Program-made: the position numbers and the translations under genes
Assembly: GCA_026989275.1 (NCBI GenBank)
Contig: JALSJQ010000009.1
Coordinates: 62,001 to 126,000, forward strand
Origin: Albidovulum sp.
Lineage (GTDB): Bacteria > Pseudomonadota > Alphaproteobacteria > Rhodobacterales > Rhodobacteraceae
Direction: 5' to 3'
Length of the DNA: 64,000 nt
Notes under the pieces: generated by a model
Database searches by the model: none
What the model saw: the letters and a program-made list of their open reading frames with translations, nothing else
Told to the model about the DNA's origin: nothing
Shown: piece after piece, positions 26,383-36,290 of the stretch
Layout of the letters: each line of letters starts with the position of its first letter
Numbering within the stretch: the stretch's first letter is position 1

Positions 26383-27308
26383 CCGCCGAGCGGCTGATCG
26401 AGACCTTCCTCGAGGCACTGCACGCCGAAAGCGGAGCGGCGCTCAACACCCTGCTGGCCTATCGCCGCGATCTCGAGGATTACACCGGCTTTCTCGCCCG
26501 CAAGGGAAGTGATCCACGCACGGCCACGCGCGGGGACATCGAGCGCTGGCTCGCCCGCCTCGTCGATCTCGGACTGAGCACGGCGACCCGCAGCCGCCGC
26601 CTTTCCGCCATCCGCCGCTTCCATCGTTTTCTCTGGGAGGAAGGGATCCGGCAGGACGATCCGACCCGTGCCCTCACCCCGCCGCGGCCGCGGCCGCCGC
26701 TTCCGAAGACGCTCTCCCCCGACGAGGTATCCAGGCTGATCGAGGCCGGCGCCGCCCTCGGACGGAGCGAGGCCGACCGGGTTCGCAACGGCTGCCTCCT
26801 CGCCATGCTCTACGCCACGGGGCTCAGGGCGAGCGAGCTTGTCGCCCTGCCCCTCGCGGCGGCGACCGGCCCGCGCGAGATGCTCCATGTGCGCGGCAAG
26901 GGCGGAAGGGAGCGGATGGTGCCGCTCTCGAGCGACGCCCGCACCCGCCTCGATCGCTGGATCGCTCTCAGACGCCAAGGCCCTCTCGGCAACAGCCCCT
27001 GGCTCTTCCCTTCGCGCGGCAGGGAGGGGCATCTGAGCCGTATCCGCCTGTATCATCTGGTGAAGACGGCAGCCGGGCGCGCCGGTCTCGACCCCCGCGC
27101 CGTCAGCCCGCACACGCTGCGCCACGCCTTCGCCACCCATCTTCTCGAGGGCGGTGCCGATCTGCGGGCCATCCAGCTGCTTCTGGGACATGCCGACATC
27201 GCCACCACCGAGATCTACACCCATGTGCTCGAGGAGCGGCTGCGCGAACTGGTCGAGGCCCATCACCCCCTCTCCGAACGAAAGAGGGGAAAGGGCGGCG
27301 CCGGGTGA
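26379..27308 (+). CDS. xerD: Tyrosine recombinase XerD
   Basis: Site-specific recombinase that, with XerC, resolves chromosome dimers at dif. 309 residues: N-terminal SAM-like core-binding domain (LNTLLAYRRDLEDYTGFL) and catalytic domain. Catalytic residues are visible: Arg in ATGLRASEL, Lys in VRGKGGRERMVP, HTLRHAFATHLLEGG, LLGHADIATTEIYTH with His and Tyr nucleophile. XerD is preferred over XerC by the overall pattern and aroK linkage, but the two families are similar. No dif site was recognised nearby. Confidence 0.88.
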   Translation: MTAERLIETFLEALHAESGAALNTLLAYRRDLEDYTGFLARKGSDPRTATRGDIERWLARLVDLGLSTATRSRRLSAIRRFHRFLWEEGIRQDDPTRALTPPRPRPPLPKTLSPDEVSRLIEAGAALGRSEADRVRNGCLLAMLYATGLRASELVALPLAAATGPREMLHVRGKGGRERMVPLSSDARTRLDRWIALRRQGPLGNSPWLFPSRGREGHLSRIRLYHLVKTAAGRAGLDPRAVSPHTLRHAFATHLLEGGADLRAIQLLLGHADIATTEIYTHVLEERLRELVEAHHPLSERKRGKGGAG

Positions 27309-27504
27309 TTCGCCCCCTCGCGTGCGACCCGGCATCACAAATGCCGCCGGTCTGCCGCCGTTTTCCGCCAAAACACCATGTTCCTGCCCCCTTATAGGCA
27401 TGAAGCATCTCTAGTTGACTCTCCCGTGGACGAACGGGTCCACTGGAACCTCCAACGCCGACAGGCGGGGGAGCGAACAGGGCGAATTCACGGGAAGCGG
27501 GTAC

Positions 27505-28515
27505 ATGTCGATCATCGAGAAGACGGTAGCCGGCCGGGCGGATCGGGCGGTGCTCTATCCGGCGGCGCTGCTCGTGCCCGAATGGCTCTATCCGCGGCAT
27601 GGCTGGTGCGATTTCCCCGTGCCGTTCGAACCGGGCGAGGAATTCGTCTTCTCGCCCCGCGCCAAGGCGCGGCGGCTCGTGTTCCGCCCCGTGCTGCCGA
27701 CCGGCGCACGCGGCCGCATCGCCCTCGAAATCCTCCGCGGCAGCCAGATCGGCCGGGAGGGGGAGGTGCTCCGGCTCGAACAGGGCCTTTCCTTTCTCGA
27801 TCCCTATGGCCGCCCGATCGATGCCGCCCTTCTCTATTTCCCCCCCGCCAACGCACACGCCCGGGGCATCGAACTGATCCTGCCGCTGGCTCCCTTCCGC
27901 CCCGGCGCGCCCCATGTGCTCGAACGGATCGATCCGCCCGACGGGGTCTTCGCCCGCATGGAGACCACGGCCGGTCACCTCCTGCCCCACGGCTTCCGCC
28001 GCGGCAGCCGCATCCGACGCGCCGACCGGGCGCTGGTGCCGGTGGAGAGGCTGACGCCGGGCATGGCACTGGCCGGGGCCGACGGGGCGCCGGTGCGCCT
28101 GCTCGACATGCGCCGCCGCACCCTGCCGGCTCTGGGCGAGGCCGCCCCGATCCTCCTGCCGCGCGGCACCCTTTCGAACAGGGACGATCTCACCCTCTCG
28201 CCCTGGCACAGGGTGCGCCTCCGCGACTGGCGCATCCGGGGCAAGGAGGGCCGGGGCGACGTGCTCGCGCGCCTTGCCGATCTGGCCGAAGCCGGCATCG
28301 GCACAAGGCTCGAGGGAGGGGTGGCCGAATATTTCGCCCTCGTCACCGACCGACCGGCACTGATCGAGGTGGAGGGGCTGCCGGTCGAGGCCATGCCGGG
28401 GGAAGGGCCGCTTGCCGTTCGCGAAGACACGCGGTTCGAGAAAATGCACACCCTCAGCGCACAGGAGCTGCGCAGCTATGCCCATCTCGTGGCCCCGGCG
28501 GCCCGGCAGGGATGA
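27505..28515 (+). CDS. Hint-like domain protein with degenerate catalytic site
   Basis: 336 residues from the ATG at 27505 (GGGAAGCGGG upstream). The second half resembles the Hint (hedgehog/intein-like) domain proteins common in Rhodobacterales: GFRRGSRIRRADRALVPVE (163-181), LTPGMALAGADG (183-194), ILLPRGTL and LTLSPWHRVRLRDW (229-242). The position where active domains begin with Cys reads Gly163, so self-cleavage is unlikely. The N-terminal 150 residues are not recognised. There is no signal peptide. Role unknown. Confidence 0.6.
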   Translation: MSIIEKTVAGRADRAVLYPAALLVPEWLYPRHGWCDFPVPFEPGEEFVFSPRAKARRLVFRPVLPTGARGRIALEILRGSQIGREGEVLRLEQGLSFLDPYGRPIDAALLYFPPANAHARGIELILPLAPFRPGAPHVLERIDPPDGVFARMETTAGHLLPHGFRRGSRIRRADRALVPVERLTPGMALAGADGAPVRLLDMRRRTLPALGEAAPILLPRGTLSNRDDLTLSPWHRVRLRDWRIRGKEGRGDVLARLADLAEAGIGTRLEGGVAEYFALVTDRPALIEVEGLPVEAMPGEGPLAVREDTRFEKMHTLSAQELRSYAHLVAPAARQG

Positions 28516-28745
28516 CGGGCACGCTCCGCCGTTTCCGAAGACGGCAGCGGCGGGCGCCAACGGCCGGGGTGATGGGCCCGGGTGATGGGATGGAAACTTC
28601 CGCGAGCAGGAGGGCATCGCCCGCCACGCCGCCATCTTGATGCCCATGCCTTGTGCTGCACCAAACCGAGGCCGCCGGGCGCAGCCCGCCCGCAACGGAG
28701 CATGGCCGCTTCCATCCCGCCTCCCGGGGCACTATATGCCGTCGC

Positions 28746-30377
28746 ATGAACAAGGACGCCGCCCCCATGCCCGAGCCCGCCGCCCCGGCCGAAGCCGCCC
28801 TGCCGCCCGAAATCGCCCGGCGACGCACCTTCGCCATCATCTCCCACCCCGACGCCGGCAAGACGACGCTGACCGAGAAGTTCCTGCTCTACGGCGGCGC
28901 GATCCAGATGGCCGGCCAGGTGCGGGCCAAGGGCGAGGCGCGGCGCACGCGCTCGGACTTCATGAAGCTCGAGCAGGAGCGCGGCATCTCGGTCTCGGCC
29001 TCGGCCATGTCCTTCGACTATGCCGGGAGACGCTTCAACCTGGTCGATACGCCGGGCCACTCCGACTTTTCCGAAGACACCTACCGCACGCTGACCGCGG
29101 TCGATGCCGCCATCATGGTGATCGACGGCGCCAAGGGCGTCGAGAGCCAGACGCGCAAGCTGTTCGAGGTCTGCCGGCTGCGCGACATGCCGATCCTCAC
29201 CTTCTGCAACAAGATGGACCGCGAGAGCCGCGATGTCTTCGAGATCATCGACGAGATCCAGGAGAGCCTCGCGATCGACGTCACCCCCGCCTCCTGGCCG
29301 ATCGGCATGGGGCGCGATTTCGTCGGCTGCTACGATCTCGTCCATGACCGGCTGCTGATCATGGAGCGGGCCGACCGCAACATCCGGGCCGAGGCGATCG
29401 AGATCTCGGGACTCGACGATCCCCGCCTCGCCGAACACGTGCCGGCGGCCCTGCTCGAGAAGCTCGTCGAGGAGATCGAGATGGCCCGCGAGCTCCTGCC
29501 GCCCTTCGACCGTCAGGCCTTTCTCGAGGGCACGTTGACGCCGATCTGGTTCGGCTCGGCGCTCTATTCCTTCGGCGTGCGCGAGCTGATGGACGGGATC
29601 GCCGCCCATGCGCCGCCGCCGCGCCCGCAGCCGGCGACGCCGCGCCCCGTCTCGCCGGCCGAACCGAAGGTGACGGGTTTCGTCTTCAAGGTGCAGGCCA
29701 ACATGGATCCGAAACACCGGGACCGGGTGGCCTTCCTCCGCCTCGCCTCGGGCCATTTCCGCCGCGGCATGAAGCTCACCCATGTGCGCTCGAAGAAGCA
29801 GATGACGATCGCCAATCCGGTGCTGTTTCTCGCGGCCGACCGGGAGCTGGCCGAGGAAGCCTGGGCGGGAGACATCATCGGCATTCCCAATCACGGCCAG
29901 CTGCGCATCGGCGACAGCCTGACCGAAGGGGAGGAAATCCGCTTCACCGGCATTCCCTCCTTCGCCCCCGAGCTCCTGCAGACGGTGCGGGCGGGCGATC
30001 CGATGAAGGCCAAGCATCTCGAGAAGGCGCTGATGCAGTTCGCCGAGGAAGGCGCCGCCAGGATCTTCAAGCCGATGGTGGGATCGGGCTTCATCGTCGG
30101 CGTGGTCGGGCCGTTGCAGTTCGACGTGCTGGCGAGCCGCATCGAGGCCGAATACGGGCTGCCGGTGCGCTTCGAGCCGACGCAGTTCACATCCGCCCGC
30201 TGGGTGACGGGGCCGGAGGAAGTGCTGAACCGCTTCATCGCCGCCAACAAGGGCCATATCGCCCACGACAATGACGGCGACGTGGTGTTCATGACCCGTC
30301 TGCAATGGGATATCGACCGCATCGAGCGCGACTTTCCCGAACTGACGCTCAGCGCCGTCAAGGAAACGATGGTCTGA
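28746..30377 (+). CDS. prfC: Peptide chain release factor 3
   Basis: GTPase that recycles RF1/RF2 from terminated ribosomes. 543 residues. G1 is SHPDAGKTTLTEK, the effector region is EQERGISVSASAM, G3 is LVDTPGHSDFSEDTYRT, and G4 is CNKMDRE. Later blocks GHFRRGMKL and EPTQFTSARWV are RF3-specific. The ATG at 28746 follows a gap of 230 bp after the Hint-like gene and gives a short Ala/Pro-rich leader before the G domain. Probably a single-gene unit. Confidence 0.95.
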   Translation: MNKDAAPMPEPAAPAEAALPPEIARRRTFAIISHPDAGKTTLTEKFLLYGGAIQMAGQVRAKGEARRTRSDFMKLEQERGISVSASAMSFDYAGRRFNLVDTPGHSDFSEDTYRTLTAVDAAIMVIDGAKGVESQTRKLFEVCRLRDMPILTFCNKMDRESRDVFEIIDEIQESLAIDVTPASWPIGMGRDFVGCYDLVHDRLLIMERADRNIRAEAIEISGLDDPRLAEHVPAALLEKLVEEIEMARELLPPFDRQAFLEGTLTPIWFGSALYSFGVRELMDGIAAHAPPPRPQPATPRPVSPAEPKVTGFVFKVQANMDPKHRDRVAFLRLASGHFRRGMKLTHVRSKKQMTIANPVLFLAADRELAEEAWAGDIIGIPNHGQLRIGDSLTEGEEIRFTGIPSFAPELLQTVRAGDPMKAKHLEKALMQFAEEGAARIFKPMVGSGFIVGVVGPLQFDVLASRIEAEYGLPVRFEPTQFTSARWVTGPEEVLNRFIAANKGHIAHDNDGDVVFMTRLQWDIDRIERDFPELTLSAVKETMV

Positions 30378-30647
30378 GGCATCTCTCCGCCGGCCTGCCC
30401 GCCGGGGGGGGCGAAAGACCGGACGGCACCGGCGCGGCGGTTTCTCCCGCAAGGGCCTTGCGGCAAGGCCGCGCCCGCGGGGCGCGATTTGACCTCGGTC
30501 GCCTTTTCGGCTAGGGCGGGCCTGCCGCACAGGGCGGCATCGAGCGGGGCGCGCGGCAAATGCGTCCCGGAAACGGCGGCAGCCCGGCTGCCGCGTCGGC
30601 ACGGCCCGACCGCCGGGGCCGACCCATCCAATGGACGCAAGAACCCC

Positions 30648-32348
30648 ATGAGTGACAAGACCACCTTCGCCGATCTCGGCCTTCCTCCCGAAATCCTCCG
30701 GGCCGTCGCGGAAGCCGGCTACGAGCACCCGACACCGATCCAGGAAAAGGCGATCCCCGCCGCCCTCGAGGGGCGCGACGTGCTCGGCATCGCCCAGACC
30801 GGCACCGGCAAGACCGCCGCCTTCACCCTGCCGATGATCACCATGCTGCAAAGGGGCCGGGCCAAGGCCCGGATGCCGCGCTCGCTGGTGCTGGCGCCCA
30901 CGCGCGAACTGGCTGCCCAGGTCGCCGAGAATTTCGACATCTACACGAAATACACCCGGCTGACCAAGGCGCTTCTCATCGGCGGCGTCAGCTTCAAGGA
31001 CCAGGAGAGGCTGATCGACCGCGGCGTCGATGTGCTGATCGCCACGCCGGGGCGCCTGCTCGACCATTTCGAGCGCGGCCGGCTGCTGCTGACCGGCGTG
31101 CAGATCATGGTGGTGGACGAGGCCGACCGCATGCTCGACATGGGCTTCATCCCCGACCTCGAGCGCATCTTCAAGCTCACCCCCTTCACCCGGCAGACGC
31201 TGTTCTTCTCGGCGACCATGCCGCCCGAGATCCAGCGGATCACCAACGAGTTCCTCTTCAATCCGGTGCGCATCGAGGTGGCGCGTCAGGCCACGACCGG
31301 CGAGAACATCACCCAGCGCCTGGTCGAGATCACGCCCTCGCGGCGCGACCGTGCCTTCGCCGAGAAGCGCGCCGCGCTCCGGGCGCTCATCCGCGAGGAG
31401 GGCGACGGGCTCAAGAACGCCATCATCTTCGCCAACCGCAAGGCCGATGTCGATGTCGTCGCCCGTTCGCTGAAGAAGCACGGGCTCGACGCCGCCCCGA
31501 TCCACGGCGATCTCGATCAGTCCCTGCGGATGAAGACGCTCGACGCCTTCCGCGCCGGCGAGCTGCGCTTCCTCGTCGCCTCCGATGTCGCCGCCCGCGG
31601 GCTCGACATTCCGGCCGTCTCCCATGTGTTCAATTTCGACGTGCCGACCCATGCGGAAGATTATGTCCACCGCATCGGTCGCACCGGCCGCGCCGGCCGC
31701 AAGGGCACGGCCTATACCCTCGCCACCCCGGCGGACGAGAAGCATGTCGCCGCCATCGAGAAGATGATCGGCCAGCCGATCCCGCGTCATCCGAACCCCC
31801 TCGGCAGGAAGCGCCCCGCAAAGGACGCAGAAGCGGCGGAGAGCACCCCCGCCGTGGAAGCGAAACCCGTCCCCGAAAGCAATACCGCGGAAGAGAAGGC
31901 AAGCACGCGCAAGCGCCGGCGCCGACGCGGCGGACGGGGCCGCAAGCGCAGCGAGGCCGCGGGAGAAGGGTCCGCCCGGCCCGACACCGCGTCCGAAACG
32001 GCGACCGACGCCGCAACGCACACCGCGGGCACCGCTGCGAGCGACGCACCGCGACCGCCGCAGGACACGGCCGACAGACCAGCCCCGCCCCCGGCCGAAG
32101 CCGCGGCACCGGCGGCAGACACTTCCCCGGACGGGAACGCCGAGTCCGCAGCCGCCGACACCCGGCGCCGGAGCCGAGGCCGGAAGCCGACGCAGAACGA
32201 CGCCACGGCCCGCAAACCCTCCCGGCGCGAGCGGCGACCGCGGCGCGGCGAGGGCGCCGGCATCGCCAATCCCGGCCAGTCGCAGGTGACAGGCATGGGC
32301 GATCATGTCCCCGCCTTCCTTCAGCGCCCCCTGCGCGAGAACGACTGA
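30648..32348 (+). CDS. DEAD-box RNA helicase (RhlE-like)
   Basis: 566-residue ATP-dependent RNA helicase. Q motif (YEHPTPIQEKAIP), Walker A AQTGTGKT, PTRELAAQ, TPGRLLDH, the DEAD box in VVDEADRMLDMGF, SATMP, and the C-terminal HGDLDQSLR, ARGLDIP and HRIGRTGRAG are all present. After residue ~385 comes a long low-complexity tail rich in Ala, Pro, Asp and Arg with KRRRRRRGGRGRKR, typical of RhlE proteins and likely to bind RNA. Role probably in ribosome assembly or RNA decay; the exact paralogue is not resolved. Confidence 0.9.
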   Translation: MSDKTTFADLGLPPEILRAVAEAGYEHPTPIQEKAIPAALEGRDVLGIAQTGTGKTAAFTLPMITMLQRGRAKARMPRSLVLAPTRELAAQVAENFDIYTKYTRLTKALLIGGVSFKDQERLIDRGVDVLIATPGRLLDHFERGRLLLTGVQIMVVDEADRMLDMGFIPDLERIFKLTPFTRQTLFFSATMPPEIQRITNEFLFNPVRIEVARQATTGENITQRLVEITPSRRDRAFAEKRAALRALIREEGDGLKNAIIFANRKADVDVVARSLKKHGLDAAPIHGDLDQSLRMKTLDAFRAGELRFLVASDVAARGLDIPAVSHVFNFDVPTHAEDYVHRIGRTGRAGRKGTAYTLATPADEKHVAAIEKMIGQPIPRHPNPLGRKRPAKDAEAAESTPAVEAKPVPESNTAEEKASTRKRRRRRGGRGRKRSEAAGEGSARPDTASETATDAATHTAGTAASDAPRPPQDTADRPAPPPAEAAAPAADTSPDGNAESAAADTRRRSRGRKPTQNDATARKPSRRERRPRRGEGAGIANPGQSQVTGMGDHVPAFLQRPLREND

Positions 32349-32626
32349 CCCGGCTCGCGGAGCCTGGATGCTCGAGCCCTGCCTATTGCAGGAGCATCCC
32401 CTGCACATGGACGACCGGCACCAAATCGCGGGCCGGCATACGTCCTGTCCCGAACCGGACGACGACCGCGAACGCTCTGCACCCCCGTCCCGAGCCGCAG
32501 CCTCCCGCATCGTCCTGCCCCATCCCGGCCGGCTTCCGGCCCCCGGGCGGGTATCCTTCCCGCTGGACAAGACCCGCACCGCATCCCATGATCGGCCGGG
32601 CGCGAGACGATCGGCGAGGAGACAGC

Positions 32627-33355
32627 ATGACAGAGGGTGAAGGGCCCCGCACCGGCGCGGACAGGAGCGACGACAGGCCGATCCGCGATGCCGCCACGGT
32701 CATCGCCCTGAGGCGTGACGGAGACGGCGAACCGCGGGTGCTGATGGGCCGGCGCGGTCACAAGGCCGCCTTCATGCCGGGAAAATTCGTCTTCCCCGGC
32801 GGCGCGGTCGATCCCGAGGACGCCGCCGTGCCGCTCGTCCGCCTGCCCGATGCGCGCAGCATGGCGCGACTGGCCCGCGATGCCGCCGCAGGGCTGCCCG
32901 AGGCCCTCGTCGCCGCCGCCATCCGCGAGCTCTGGGAGGAAACCGGCCAGGCGCTCGCCCTGCGGACCGGAGAAGCGCCCGCCTCCTCCACCGCGCCGGC
33001 GCGACTGTCCGAAAGCTGGCGCAGCTTCTTCGACGCCGGCTTCCGGCCGAGCGGCGCCGGCATGGAATTCGTCTTCCGCGCCATCACCCCGCCGGGCCGG
33101 CCGCGGCGCTTCGACGCCCGTTTCTTCACCGTCGACGCCACCGCGTTCGCCACCGACCCGGACGACTTTTCCCGTGCCTCGGGCGAGCTTGGCCATCTGC
33201 AATGGATCCCGCTCTCCGAAGTGCGACGCTTCGATCTGCCCTTCATCACCCGCGTGGTGCTGGCCGAGATCCACGAGCGGCTCGAGAACGGCACCGACAT
33301 GGGCGTGCCCTTCTTCCGCACCATCGACGGGTTGTCCTGGGTCTCGCGGCTCTGA
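32627..33355 (+). CDS. NUDIX hydrolase
   Basis: 242 residues. A NUDIX box is seen as GLPEALVAAAIRELWEETGQ, preceded by FMPGKFVFPGGAVDPEDA. Together these give the G..E..REL.EETG metal-binding core that hydrolyses nucleoside diphosphates linked to another group. The substrate is not predictable; the family also includes coenzyme A and NADH pyrophosphatases, but their specific motifs were not seen. The ATG at 32627 has GAGGAGA upstream. The 278-bp gap before it holds no gene. Confidence 0.85.
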   Translation: MTEGEGPRTGADRSDDRPIRDAATVIALRRDGDGEPRVLMGRRGHKAAFMPGKFVFPGGAVDPEDAAVPLVRLPDARSMARLARDAAAGLPEALVAAAIRELWEETGQALALRTGEAPASSTAPARLSESWRSFFDAGFRPSGAGMEFVFRAITPPGRPRRFDARFFTVDATAFATDPDDFSRASGELGHLQWIPLSEVRRFDLPFITRVVLAEIHERLENGTDMGVPFFRTIDGLSWVSRL

Positions 33356-33497
33356 CGCATCCTGCGGCCGTCGATGAAGATTTACTGAACCCGAAGATCT
33401 CTCGCATCAGATTTCTTGAAAAGGCGTCCGATCGGCCCATCTCGGGACCGGATGCGCGACATGCTGCATCGGGAAACGTTCAGGAAAGGATCGAGAG

Positions 33498-34427
33498 ATG
33501 AAGGGATTTCGCACATTGGCCGCCGCGCTTCTGGCGACGGCGCTGGTGGTGCCGGTCATCGCCGCACCCGCCGCCCGGGGCGGCGAGGAGAAGGCGGTGA
33601 AAGAGGGGGTGGGCGCGACCACCGCTTCGGGGCAGACCATCCGCAAGTCCGACACCGCCGCGGCCGAGGCGGCGGGTCGCAAGGCCGCGGAAAGCCGGCT
33701 GATCGACGAGGCGGTGAAGGCCCTCGAGGAAACCGGCAATGCCATCAAGGCGTTGCAGGAAGGGCGCAAGGAAGACGCCATTGCCGCGCTCGAGCGGGCG
33801 ATCGGCAAGCTCGAGGTGGTGATCGCCCGTGATCCGACGCTGATGCTCGCGCCGGTCGCCGTTGACAGCCGGGTGACCGACATCCTCGCCCCGATCGACC
33901 AGATCGAGAAGGCCAAGGAAGCGGCGCGGAAGGCGATGAAGGAACACCGCCTGCAGGCGGCCCGCGCCATCGTCGAGCCCCTCGCGAGCGAGATCGTCAT
34001 CGAGACGACCAGCATTCCCCTCGCCACCTACCCCGACGCGCTCAAGGCCGTGGTGCCGCTGATCGAGAAGGGCAAGACGAAGGAAGCCCTCGCAATGCTC
34101 GACGCCGCGCTGGGCACCCTCGTCGTCACCAGGGCGATCGCCCCCCTGCCGCTCATCCGGATCGAATTCGCCATGGACGAGGCGCAGAAGCTGGCCGACA
34201 AGGCCAGCCGCACCGAGGCGGAGAACCAGCGCCTGAAGGCGCTCGTTCAGCTGATCGCGGACCAGATCACCCTCGGCAAGGTGCTCGAATATGGCGGCCC
34301 CGACGCCTTCGAGCCTTTCGAGGACGAACTCAAGGTGATCAAGGCAAGTCTCAAGGAAGGCGGCGAGCACAAGGGGCTGTTCGACCGGCTCGGCGAGCTC
34401 GTGAAGGGCTTCGGCAGGAAGAAATAG
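33498..34427 (+). CDS. YfdX-family exported protein
   Basis: 309 residues with a signal peptide (TLAAALLATALVVPVIAAPA). The mature part is rich in Ala, Lys and Glu and predicted helical. It has the YfdX-type block ALEETGNAIKALQEGRKE, then AIGKLEVVIARDPTLMLAPV and a related second half (PLIEKGKTKEALAMLDAALG). YfdX of E. coli is a periplasmic or acid-stress protein without a firmly known mechanism. The ATG follows AGGAAAGGATCGAG. A hairpin terminator follows the stop. Confidence 0.75.
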   Translation: MKGFRTLAAALLATALVVPVIAAPAARGGEEKAVKEGVGATTASGQTIRKSDTAAAEAAGRKAAESRLIDEAVKALEETGNAIKALQEGRKEDAIAALERAIGKLEVVIARDPTLMLAPVAVDSRVTDILAPIDQIEKAKEAARKAMKEHRLQAARAIVEPLASEIVIETTSIPLATYPDALKAVVPLIEKGKTKEALAMLDAALGTLVVTRAIAPLPLIRIEFAMDEAQKLADKASRTEAENQRLKALVQLIADQITLGKVLEYGGPDAFEPFEDELKVIKASLKEGGEHKGLFDRLGELVKGFGRKK

Positions 34428-34457
34428 GTCCGCATTCGGACAACCGGCAGGAGCGAC

Positions 34458-34485
34458 GGGGGTCGGCCGAGAGCCGGCCCCCTTT
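34458..34485 (+). terminator. Intrinsic terminator after the YfdX-like gene
   Basis: GGGGGTCGGC (34458-34467) pairs with GCCGGCCCCC (34473-34482) around a 5-nt loop, 10 bp including one G-T pair, followed by TTT. It lies 31 bp after the stop and also faces the convergent CLC gene. Confidence 0.75.
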
Positions 34486-34607
34486 CGTCGCGAGGCCCTT
34501 TCGGCAAGCCGTGCCGGGGCAGGCCGGCGCCCGCAGCCCGGCCGGTCCCGGAATCGCCGAGCGCCCCCCTTCCCGCCTGCCGGTTGCGGTTTCCGCCACG
34601 CCGCCGG

Positions 34608-36290
34608 TCAGCCGTGCTCCTCGGCGCTCTTTTCCGCCAGGGCCGCATTGTATCGGCTCAGCGCATCGACCTTGTGCAGCACACCGACGATCTCGGGCGC
34701 CTCGCCTTCCCCGCCGAGCCGCACCACCGGCACATGCAGTGCCCCCGATCTCTCGAAGATCGGCATCACCGTCTCGAGGCTCGAGCGGGCGGTGGCATGA
34801 ATGCCGTATTCGACCAGCTTCCACAAAACGTCGCGGTCCGGGTTCTCGGGGTCGTCGAGCGGGCGCATCAGATCCTGCACCCTGAGCGCCGCGAGGATCC
34901 AGGCATGGGGGCCGGCGGCGATGTGAATGCCCTTGCGCTCGAGAAGCGTGAGGAAGAAGGAACGCTCGACGAGCCGGCTCGAGAGGGCCGAGGCGGTCGC
35001 CACCGTCAGGAGCACCGCCAGCCCGGTCTGCCAGTCCCCCGTCAGTTCGAAGACGATGAGCGCGCTCGAGATCGGCGCCCCGAGAACGGCGGCGGCGAAG
35101 GCCCCCATGCCGGCGAGGGCATAGAGGGTGACGTTGCCCGACCAGAAGGGCAGGATCGCCGTTGCCGCCTCGCCGAAGGCCAGTCCGGTCAGCGCCCCCA
35201 GCATCAGCGAGGGCGAGAAGACACCGCCGCCCATCCGCCCGCCGAGGGTGACGGCCACCGCCACCGCCTTGACGAGGGCGTAGATCACGGCAACCCGGAA
35301 GGGGAGCGCTCCCGTCAACGCCCGGGCGGTGGTCTCGTAGCCGACGCCGATGACATGGGGAAAGCCGAGGGCCAGGAGCCCGAGGACGGCCCCCGCAAGC
35401 GCCGGGCGCAGCCAGCGGGGAAAGCCGAACCCCTCCTGCAGCCGGTTGCCCAGATCGTCGGCCCAGAAGATGCCGCGCATGAAGGCGGTCGCGGCGATGG
35501 CGACCACGAGGCCGAGGATCAGGAAGGCCGGCAATTCGACATAGAAGCCCAGAACCGGCGCGCCGGGCAACACGAATTCGGTGAATTCGCCGAAGACGAG
35601 ACGGCTCGCCACCGCTCCGATCACGGCCGCGATCGCCACCGGGCCGAAACCACGGATGGCATAATGCCGCAACACCACCTCATGGGCGAAGATGGCACCG
35701 GCGAGCGGCGCATTGAAGGAGGCGGCCACGGCCGCGGCCGCGGCCGCGCCGAGGAGGATGCGGGCCCGGGCGGCGTCGAGGCGGAACAGATCGGCCAGGA
35801 TGGTCGCGATCACCCCCGAGAAATGCACGACCGGTCCTTCGCGTCCCGAGGAGCCGCCGGTCGAGAGCGTGATCCAGGAGGCGAGAATGGAGGCGATCCC
35901 TTCGCGGACCGGCAGCCGCGCCCCCTCGAGTTCGGCCGCGGCGATGAGATCGGCCGGGGTGTGGGGCCGCCCGTCGCGGGTCAGGGCATGGAGAAGCAGC
36001 CCCACCACCAGCCCGCCCAGGATCGGCGCCAGCAGCACGATCGGCCAGGGCAGGCCCCGGGCAAGGGAAGCGAGATGCACGTCGTCCGAACCGTAGATCT
36101 GCCGCTGGGTCCAGCTGATGGCGAAGCGGAAGGCAAGGGCGGCCAGTGCCGAGATCACCCCGACCATCGCCGCCAGCGCCCAGAGCCGCAGCTGGTCGGG
36201 GCCGTGGCGGCGCAGCGCCTCGGTCTCCTCGCGGATCTCCCGCCCCAGCTGTTCGAGACTTTCCCGCAGGAAGGCACCGATCCGTGGCAT
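34608..36290 (-). CDS. CLC-family chloride channel/antiporter with CBS domains
   Basis: 560-residue inner-membrane protein. The selectivity motifs of CLC proteins are present: GSSGREGPVVHFSG with the gating Glu, FNAPLAGAIFAHEVVL, GGRMGGGVFSPSLMLGA, and APISSALIVFELTG. About ten hydrophobic segments are visible. A cytosolic C-terminal pair of CBS domains follows (VQDLMRPLDDPENPDRDVL and IVGVLHKVDALSRYN). The Glu in the AHEVVL block is compatible with a proton-coupled antiporter. The ATG at 36290 is the start that leaves only a short polar N-terminus before the first helix. Confidence 0.92.
   Translation of the reverse strand: MPRIGAFLRESLEQLGREIREETEALRRHGPDQLRLWALAAMVGVISALAALAFRFAISWTQRQIYGSDDVHLASLARGLPWPIVLLAPILGGLVVGLLLHALTRDGRPHTPADLIAAAELEGARLPVREGIASILASWITLSTGGSSGREGPVVHFSGVIATILADLFRLDAARARILLGAAAAAAVAASFNAPLAGAIFAHEVVLRHYAIRGFGPVAIAAVIGAVASRLVFGEFTEFVLPGAPVLGFYVELPAFLILGLVVAIAATAFMRGIFWADDLGNRLQEGFGFPRWLRPALAGAVLGLLALGFPHVIGVGYETTARALTGALPFRVAVIYALVKAVAVAVTLGGRMGGGVFSPSLMLGALTGLAFGEAATAILPFWSGNVTLYALAGMGAFAAAVLGAPISSALIVFELTGDWQTGLAVLLTVATASALSSRLVERSFFLTLLERKGIHIAAGPHAWILAALRVQDLMRPLDDPENPDRDVLWKLVEYGIHATARSSLETVMPIFERSGALHVPVVRLGGEGEAPEIVGVLHKVDALSRYNAALAEKSAEEHG

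Noticed and set aside
28476-32579. A 1367-codon minus-strand open frame opposite prfC and the helicase
   Set aside because: It is antisense to two clear genes and has no recognisable motif or start site.
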